From positions 62,001 through 126,000 of the forward strand of contig CAZXHT010000002.1 in NCBI GenBank assembly GCA_964640665.1: DNA of 64,000 nucleotides. Reading direction: 5' to 3'. This DNA is from DATKYQ01 sp964640665. Lineage in GTDB: Bacteria > Myxococcota > B64-G9. Below are positions 58,695 to 64,000 of the stretch, in pieces. Each line of letters opens with the position of its first letter. Within the stretch, counting starts at the first letter, position 1. The notes beneath the pieces were generated by a model. It ran no database searches. It saw only the letters and a program-made list of their open reading frames with translations, and had not been told where the DNA came from. Made by a program: the position numbers and the translations under genes.

Positions 58695-59939
58695 ATGGAA
58701 GCGCAACTGACAGCCGCTCTCGATACTCGGGCGACGGGGGGCTTTTTCAGCCGTCACCGGCTGCAGTTGCTCATCTTCGGCGTCTCTTTGTGCATTTTCG
58801 CGGCCACCAGCGCCGATCGTATGTTTCGCCAGTCGGCCGGCCCGCACTTTGTTTACCTGGCCGATGCGCTGTTGCATGGACAGATCGACAATCGCGTCAA
58901 GCCGCCCAACGACAATGACTGGGTCCTTTACGAGGGCAAGACCTACGTCAGCTTCCCGCCCGTCCCGGCCCTGCTGATGATGCCCGGCGTGGCCGTCTTC
59001 GGCCTGCGCTTCAACGACGTCCTGTTCACCCTGCCCTTCGCCGCACTGAATGTCTTGCTGATGTTTCTGGTGTTGCAGATGCTGGTTCGTGAAAAGCTGA
59101 GCGGCATGTCGGTGCGTGACAACCTGTGGCTGACTTTCTTGTTTGGATTCGGCACGGTGAACTACTCTTGCTCTGTTATCGGAGAAGTCTGGTTCACCGC
59201 CCAAGTGATCGGTCTTACTTTCACCCTCTTGTATATCCTGTGCGCCACCAGGGCCCGGCGCCCGCTTCTGGCGGGTGTCTTCCTGGCCCTGGCCTTTGAC
59301 ACCCGCGTTAACCTGGCCTTCACGGTCGGTTACTTCGCGTTGCAGCTTTTCATGTCGCGGAAAAAAGACGGTGGTTCTTTTCGGGAAGTGGCCTGGAAAT
59401 CAATTTTGTTCTCGATACCCATTCTCGTGGTCGCGGCCGCCCAGATGTGGATGAATCAGGCCAGGTTCCATAATGTCTTCGAGTTCGGGCACAGCTATCT
59501 GGCCGGACCGGCCGGCACGCGCATCCACGAACACGGCCTTTTCGCCTACCACTACCTGTGGTGGAACCTGAGCACGCTCATCTGCGGACTGCCCAAACTC
59601 CTCGACCGTTTTCCGTACATCGGCTACGACCCCAACGGGATGAGCATCTTTATCACCACACCCTTGTTCGTGCGCCTGTTCTGGCCGCGGGCCAAGTCCT
59701 GGCTGTATCCCGTCCTGTGGGCCACGGCCGTGCCTGCGCTTGTGGTGCCTCTCTTCTACCAGAATTCCGGATATGTCCAATTCGGCTACCGCTTCGCCCT
59801 CGACATCACGCCCTACCTGATCATGCTGCTTGCGGTTGGCAGGCTGCCTATGAACCGCTGGACGAAGTTGCTGATCATCGCTGGGGTGCTCGTCAACCTG
59901 GCAGGCGCCATTGCACTTAAACGCGTGGGCCCCGTTTGA
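58695..59939 (+). CDS. Polytopic membrane protein, possible GT-C-type glycosyltransferase
   Basis: A ~414-residue inner-membrane protein with about ten hydrophobic helices. After the first helix, a periplasmic loop (YLADALLHGQIDN…NDNDWVLYEGKTYVSFPPVPAL) has the acidic and aromatic character of the first loop of GT-C glycosyltransferases that use lipid-linked sugars, but no decisive motif is seen. ATG 58695 or GTG 58677 could start it. Divergent from the acyl-CoA synthetase operon. Function open. Confidence 0.6.
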   Translation: MEAQLTAALDTRATGGFFSRHRLQLLIFGVSLCIFAATSADRMFRQSAGPHFVYLADALLHGQIDNRVKPPNDNDWVLYEGKTYVSFPPVPALLMMPGVAVFGLRFNDVLFTLPFAALNVLLMFLVLQMLVREKLSGMSVRDNLWLTFLFGFGTVNYSCSVIGEVWFTAQVIGLTFTLLYILCATRARRPLLAGVFLALAFDTRVNLAFTVGYFALQLFMSRKKDGGSFREVAWKSILFSIPILVVAAAQMWMNQARFHNVFEFGHSYLAGPAGTRIHEHGLFAYHYLWWNLSTLICGLPKLLDRFPYIGYDPNGMSIFITTPLFVRLFWPRAKSWLYPVLWATAVPALVVPLFYQNSGYVQFGYRFALDITPYLIMLLAVGRLPMNRWTKLLIIAGVLVNLAGAIALKRVGPV

Positions 59940-59973
59940 AATAACTCTTTGATTATACTGTAAAACAAATTGG

Positions 59974-60020
59974 TTGACTTTTCCCTTTAGGCAACTAGAC
60001 TGACATGTCAGTTCAGTTGC
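59974..60020 (+). promoter_or_regulatory. Promoter with large palindromic operator before the activase gene
   Basis: TTGACT (59974–59979), 16 bases, TAGACT (59996–60001). Over the -10 box and start site lies a 30-base dyad (59991–60020): inner perfect palindrome ACTGACATGTCAGT (59999–60012) and outer arms GCAACT / AGTTGC, symmetric at 26 of 30 positions. This is a convincing operator for a dimeric repressor (TetR- or GntR-like is a guess). Confidence 0.65.
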
Positions 60021-60062
60021 TGATCGCTTTTACTACACAACAAACACCAGCAGGAGGATGAC

Positions 60063-63000
60063 ATGTCGGGTAGTTGTCGCCGTATCGGCATTGATATTGG
60101 CGCATTGTTTCTCAAGGCCGTCCGCCTAGACGATCGGGATAACCCCACTGAAACCTTTTACTGCCAGCACCACGGCGATCCGGCGCGGACACTCGAAGAA
60201 GCTTTATCGCGACTGCAGGCATCGGCCGAAGACAGCATCGGCATCACCGGCTCAGCGGCCGGGCTGCTCGCCGACACCCTGGGAGTCGAACTGTTGGACA
60301 TCACCCGCTGCCAGATCGAGGCCGTCGCTCGGCGTGCTCCGGATGCGCGCAATATTATCGATGTCGGCGGCGGTTCGGTCACCCTGGTTCAACTCGACGA
60401 GTCAGGCAAGTTCCAGGGCTATTCGACTAACTCTTTATGTGCGGCCGGCACCGGTTCATTCCTGGACGAGCAGGCCGGTCGCATGGGCGTCTCCTATGCC
60501 GAACTGAAAGAGTTCGAGCACACCGATCAACCTCCTTCCATCGCCGCCCGCTGCGCCGTCTTCGCCAAGACCGATCTGATTCACCGCCAGCAGGAGGGAT
60601 ACTCGAAGGCCGAGATGTGGTCGGGTCTCTGCCAGGGCATGACCCGAACGCTGTTCGCTACCTTGCTGAACGGCAAACCGCTACAAGCTCCCACCGCCGT
60701 CATCGGCGGGGTGGCCCAGAACGAAGAGGTTCTTCTCTGGATGCGGGCCACCTATCCCGAACTTATCCAGGTGCCGCCCGCGCCGCACTTGTCGGCGGCC
60801 ATAGGCGCAGCTCTCTTGGCGGTGCCCCCGGCCCACCCGGTGGCGCGGCCGATTCCAATTCAGCAGGCACACCTCGAGAAAAAGGGAAACTACGACTGGC
60901 CTCTTTCTTTAGAGAAGTCGAACTATCCATCCTTCGATGCCCAGGAGTTCTACGTCGATGCGGATGACAATGAGATCCGCGTTTTATCTTGGCCCGCTGG
61001 CGGGAAAGTGCGTGGCTGGCTGGGAATCGACATTGGTTCCACATCCACAAAGCTTGCCCTGGTCGACGAACAGGATCGGATCGTCCTAGACATCTACCGC
61101 AAGACGGGAGGCAATCCGATCGAGGCCACCAAGCTTCTCTTCCGGGCCATGTTGACCCTGGCCGAGAAAAAGAACGTGGCATACGAAATCCTGGGCGTAG
61201 GAACGACCGGCAGCGGCCGCAAGATGGTAGGCAAGGTGATCGGGGCCGATGCCATCATCAATGAGATCTCGGCCCACGTATGCGGGGCGACCCGGATCGA
61301 TCCAACGATTGACACCATCTTCGAGATCGGCGGCCAGGATTCGAAGTACATGCACGTGGTCGACGGGCACATCCGGGACTCAAACATGAACTATGTCTGC
61401 GCCGCCGGCACGGGCTCGTTCGTGGAAGAGCAGGCCAAGAAGCTGGGTTATGCGATCGAGAATATCGGACCGGCGGTTCTCGGCATCAAGCCCCCGCGCA
61501 CCTCGGATCGCTGCACGGTGTTCATGGAGCAGGACGTGGCCAAGTTGGTCCGCACTGGTGTCAGCCCGGAAGAAGCCATGGCGGGCGTCATGGTTTCGAT
61601 AGTCAAGAATTACCTCAACAAGGTGGTGGGCAACCGCCACCGCAGCCGCAAGAAGATCTTCTTTCAGGGAGCCACGGCTCGCAACCAGGGCCTGGTGGCG
61701 GCCTTCGAGCGTCTGATGGGGTGCGAGATAGTCGTTTCTCCCTATTGCCACGTCATGGGTTCATACGGGGTTGCCATGCTGACCCGGGCCGTCATGACCG
61801 AGCAGGCAAAAAGTGAAAGCAGCTTCGCCGGCCTCGATCTGGATCGGCGCGCCATCACCATTCGCAAGGAAACCTGCAAGCTGTGCCAGAACCATTGTTC
61901 GATCTCATTCGCCGACATAGAGGGGATCGAGGAATCGCCATCATGGGGTTATATGTGCGGTCGCGATCCGGACGAAGACAAGGTCAGGGTCAACCCCCGC
62001 GACAAGCCCTTCCGGGTGAGAACACGGCTGTGGCGTGAAGGTGGGAGCGGGGTGCCGGTTCCGGACGGCGCGCCGGTCGTCGGCATTCCCCAGTCTTTAA
62101 CGACTTACACCTACCTGCCCCTGTGGCGGCGTTTCTTCAACCGCCTGGGCTACAAGGTTATTCTCTCCGGCGTCACCAACGACAAGATCCGCGCCCTTTC
62201 GAGCAAGCTCGCGGGTGCCGAGTTCTGCTACCCCGCCAAGGTAGGCATCGGGCACGCCGCCAGCCTGGCCATGAAGGAAGGCGTGGATTTTATCTTCGTG
62301 CCGCACATGGTCTCCGAGATCCAGAACCGGCAGTCTACGGCTGCCAAGTTTTGCCCCTACACCCAGGCGGCGCCGGCATACATCCGCACTGCCCTGGATC
62401 TCAACGGCCAGGACTCGTCAAGAGTGCTCTCGCCCGTGGTTGACATGCGCCTGGGTGAAACCCGGCTGGTCGATCTGTTCGCCAGGAATATGACCGGCCC
62501 GCTGGGCCGAACCCGGAAGGAAATACACGCTGCCTTCCATGATGCCCTCGTCTGCCAGCGCGCCTTCGAGGAGCATTGCCGCGAAGAGGGTCGCAAGGTT
62601 ATCGCGCAAGCCGTAGCCAAGGGCGAGAAGCTCATAGTCCTGGCGGGGCGTTCCTACAACAACTACGACAACGGCATCAACCTGGGTCTGCCGCAGAAGC
62701 TGGCCGAACAAGGCCGTATGGTCTTGCCCCTGGACTTTTTGGATCTCGACCCCGCCTTGCTCGGCGAGCGTTACCGCAACACCTACTGGAACTACGGTCA
62801 GAAGATACTGAAGGCCCTCAGGCTGGTGTCGCGGGATGACAACCTCGATGTCGTCTACCTGACCAACTTCAACTGCGGCCCGGACAGCTTCCTGCTGACC
62901 TATGCCGAAGAGATCATGGGCGACAAACCTTTCCTGGCCCTCGAACTGGACGAGCACGGCGCCGATGCCGGTTACATGACGCGTATAGAGGCATTCTTCG

Positions 63001-64000
63001 ACGTGTTGCGCAGGCCGCGCTCAAGGACGTCATCGCCGCGGCCATTCAGCCCCGAACCGACCGATCTGAAGAATCGCACCATCTGGGTTCCCCCGATGCA
63101 CCCGATGGGCACGGCGCTGGTCGCCGCGGCCTTTCGCGGGCACGGATTCCGCGCACAGGCACTGCCGCCCGAGAACAAGGAGTCGTTCGAACTGGGCCGC
63201 TCGCTGACACGCGGATCCGAGTGCTTGCCGACCTCGCTCACTATCGGGACATTCCTCAAGACGATCCGCTCGAAGGAACATTCCGGTCGGCACGCATTTT
63301 TCATGCCCACCGCAGAAGGGCCCTGTCGCTTCGGACAGTATTGCAGCCTGCATCGCCAGATCCTCGATCGCGAAGGCCTGGAAGACGTGGCCATCCTGTC
63401 CCCATCGAGCTACAATTCCTACCAGGGTCTCGATGAGCCGGTGCGCCGCAGTATCTGGAAGGCCTTCCTGGCGTCCGACGTTCTTTACAAGGCAACCTGC
63501 AAGGTACGGCCCTACGAGGTTCAACCCGGTCAGACCGATCTAGTCACTGCCCGGCAGTTGGCCATGCTGGAATCCGTCATGGAGCGTGGTGAAGACCTCT
63601 ACGCCGCGGTGGCCGCCGCCGTCGGGCGCATCGCGGCAGTCGAGACCAGCGGTTCACCAAAGCCGCTTGTCGGCGTGGTTGGCGAGATCTACGTCAGGAG
63701 CAACGAGTTTGCCAACGAGAGCGTCGTCAGATCCATCGAACGCTTCGGCGGCGAGGCTTGGCTGGCCCCGATGTCCGAATGGATCCTCTACACGGCTGTA
63801 ACGCAGAGCATTTCTTTCCGGGATCGCTCAAGGAATTTCTTGAAGAAGTGGATATCGGATCTGAAAAACGTCTACATCTATCATGTCGAGCGCAAGATGT
63901 ACGCGGCCGCCGGGCCGTTTCTGGCCGATCGCCACGAGCCGGACATTCACGAGGTCGTCGACACCGGCAGCCGCTACATGCCGATCCAGTTCGAGGGCGA
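60063..64000 (+). CDS. CoA-substrate enzyme activase (BcrAD/BadFG–HgdC type) with dehydratase-like domains, cut by window edge
   Basis: Open from ATG 60063 (AGGAGG six bases upstream) to the right edge, over 1310 residues. Two ASKHA activase domains lie in tandem (~1–265 and ~320–590); each has GIDIG(A/S) for ATP binding and the CAAGTGSF loop whose Cys (126 and 446) binds the 4Fe-4S cluster shared by the dimer. A middle domain with ETCKLCQNHC (~605) and DUF2229-like sequence follows, then parts resembling the 2-hydroxyglutaryl-CoA dehydratase D-component (PAKVGIGHAASL, FVPHMVSEIQNR, GRSYNNYDNGINLGLPQ, CRFGQYCSLHRQI). Such proteins drive ATP-dependent one-electron reduction in 2-hydroxyacyl-CoA dehydratases or benzoyl-CoA reductases. 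The fused very long form is known in anaerobes, but its own substrate is unknown. Confidence 0.9.
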   Translation, partial: MSGSCRRIGIDIGALFLKAVRLDDRDNPTETFYCQHHGDPARTLEEALSRLQASAEDSIGITGSAAGLLADTLGVELLDITRCQIEAVARRAPDARNIIDVGGGSVTLVQLDESGKFQGYSTNSLCAAGTGSFLDEQAGRMGVSYAELKEFEHTDQPPSIAARCAVFAKTDLIHRQQEGYSKAEMWSGLCQGMTRTLFATLLNGKPLQAPTAVIGGVAQNEEVLLWMRATYPELIQVPPAPHLSAAIGAALLAVPPAHPVARPIPIQQAHLEKKGNYDWPLSLEKSNYPSFDAQEFYVDADDNEIRVLSWPAGGKVRGWLGIDIGSTSTKLALVDEQDRIVLDIYRKTGGNPIEATKLLFRAMLTLAEKKNVAYEILGVGTTGSGRKMVGKVIGADAIINEISAHVCGATRIDPTIDTIFEIGGQDSKYMHVVDGHIRDSNMNYVCAAGTGSFVEEQAKKLGYAIENIGPAVLGIKPPRTSDRCTVFMEQDVAKLVRTGVSPEEAMAGVMVSIVKNYLNKVVGNRHRSRKKIFFQGATARNQGLVAAFERLMGCEIVVSPYCHVMGSYGVAMLTRAVMTEQAKSESSFAGLDLDRRAITIRKETCKLCQNHCSISFADIEGIEESPSWGYMCGRDPDEDKVRVNPRDKPFRVRTRLWREGGSGVPVPDGAPVVGIPQSLTTYTYLPLWRRFFNRLGYKVILSGVTNDKIRALSSKLAGAEFCYPAKVGIGHAASLAMKEGVDFIFVPHMVSEIQNRQSTAAKFCPYTQAAPAYIRTALDLNGQDSSRVLSPVVDMRLGETRLVDLFARNMTGPLGRTRKEIHAAFHDALVCQRAFEEHCREEGRKVIAQAVAKGEKLIVLAGRSYNNYDNGINLGLPQKLAEQGRMVLPLDFLDLDPALLGERYRNTYWNYGQKILKALRLVSRDDNLDVVYLTNFNCGPDSFLLTYAEEIMGDKPFLALELDEHGADAGYMTRIEAFFDVLRRPRSRTSSPRPFSPEPTDLKNRTIWVPPMHPMGTALVAAAFRGHGFRAQALPPENKESFELGRSLTRGSECLPTSLTIGTFLKTIRSKEHSGRHAFFMPTAEGPCRFGQYCSLHRQILDREGLEDVAILSPSSYNSYQGLDEPVRRSIWKAFLASDVLYKATCKVRPYEVQPGQTDLVTARQLAMLESVMERGEDLYAAVAAAVGRIAAVETSGSPKPLVGVVGEIYVRSNEFANESVVRSIERFGGEAWLAPMSEWILYTAVTQSISFRDRSRNFLKKWISDLKNVYIYHVERKMYAAAGPFLADRHEPDIHEVVDTGSRYMPIQFEG

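Noticed and set aside
1..64000. tRNA, rRNA, CRISPR arrays, transposases or integrases
   Set aside because: Looked for T-loop-like motifs, regularly spaced repeats and transposase signatures; none could be supported.

Overview
The window looks like the chromosome of a GC-rich, Gram-negative, free-living bacterium of the old deltaproteobacterial kind (Myxococcota, Desulfobacterota or a related uncultured phylum). This rests on four things: lipoproteins with 'DGCE…HCGxCxxxC' cysteine repeats, a giant Ser/Thr–His hybrid kinase, outer-membrane and lipoprotein genes, and anaerobic CoA chemistry (a ring-opening 6-oxocyclohexenecarbonyl-CoA hydrolase and a BcrAD/BadFG-type activase). Genus and species cannot be read from the sequence. 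No rRNA, tRNA, CRISPR array or intact transposon was found.

Layout. 0–9.9 kb: a UvrD/PcrA helicase (cut by the left edge), an O-antigen ligase/TPR protein, two lipoproteins, a PilZ–acyltransferase–SDR operon, and a deacetylase–glycosyltransferase pair. 9.9–15.1 kb: a GH57-type glycosidase, an M19 dipeptidase, an Old-Yellow-Enzyme-like oxidoreductase, and an antitoxin whose PIN toxin is reduced to a 33-residue stub. 15.1–20.7 kb: an AT-richer accessory segment with an sce7726-family nuclease-like protein converging on an operon of DUF6932 (nucleotidyltransferase-like), HTH–ImmA/IrrE protease and T4-'beta'-family protein, followed by a membrane-anchored MutS-like ATPase. 20.7–35.5 kb: an outer-membrane protein, a Ca2+/Na+ exchanger, the ring hydrolase, the ~2170-residue hybrid sensor kinase, a Fic protein with a ruined active site, an M1 peptidase and an acyl-CoA ligase. 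35.5–45.1 kb: a Phd/PIN module, thioredoxin plus an Lgt-like protein, a 2052-residue alpha-2-macroglobulin and a HepT/MntA module. 45.2–52.0 kb: a malto-oligosaccharide-type ABC import operon. 52–64 kb: a second Phd/PIN module, a DUF1848 protein, an OadG-like subunit, a butyrate kinase–phosphotransacylase fusion with an AMP-forming acyl-CoA ligase, a polytopic membrane protein, and a giant dehydratase/reductase activase (cut by the right edge).

The most unusual system is the sugar importer. Its binding protein is fused to the MalF-like permease. Its MalG-like permease carries about 125 extra residues in the first periplasmic loop, with a CxxCH haem-c motif and a downstream Met, which resembles a cytochrome c domain inside an ABC transporter. 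The second candidate is the 15.4–18.8 kb nuclease/nucleotidyltransferase/protease/beta cluster, which has the composition of an uncharacterised defence or conflict system. Several genes without a Shine–Dalgarno sequence have a promoter -10 box only 6–7 bases before the start codon, which suggests that leaderless mRNAs are common here.
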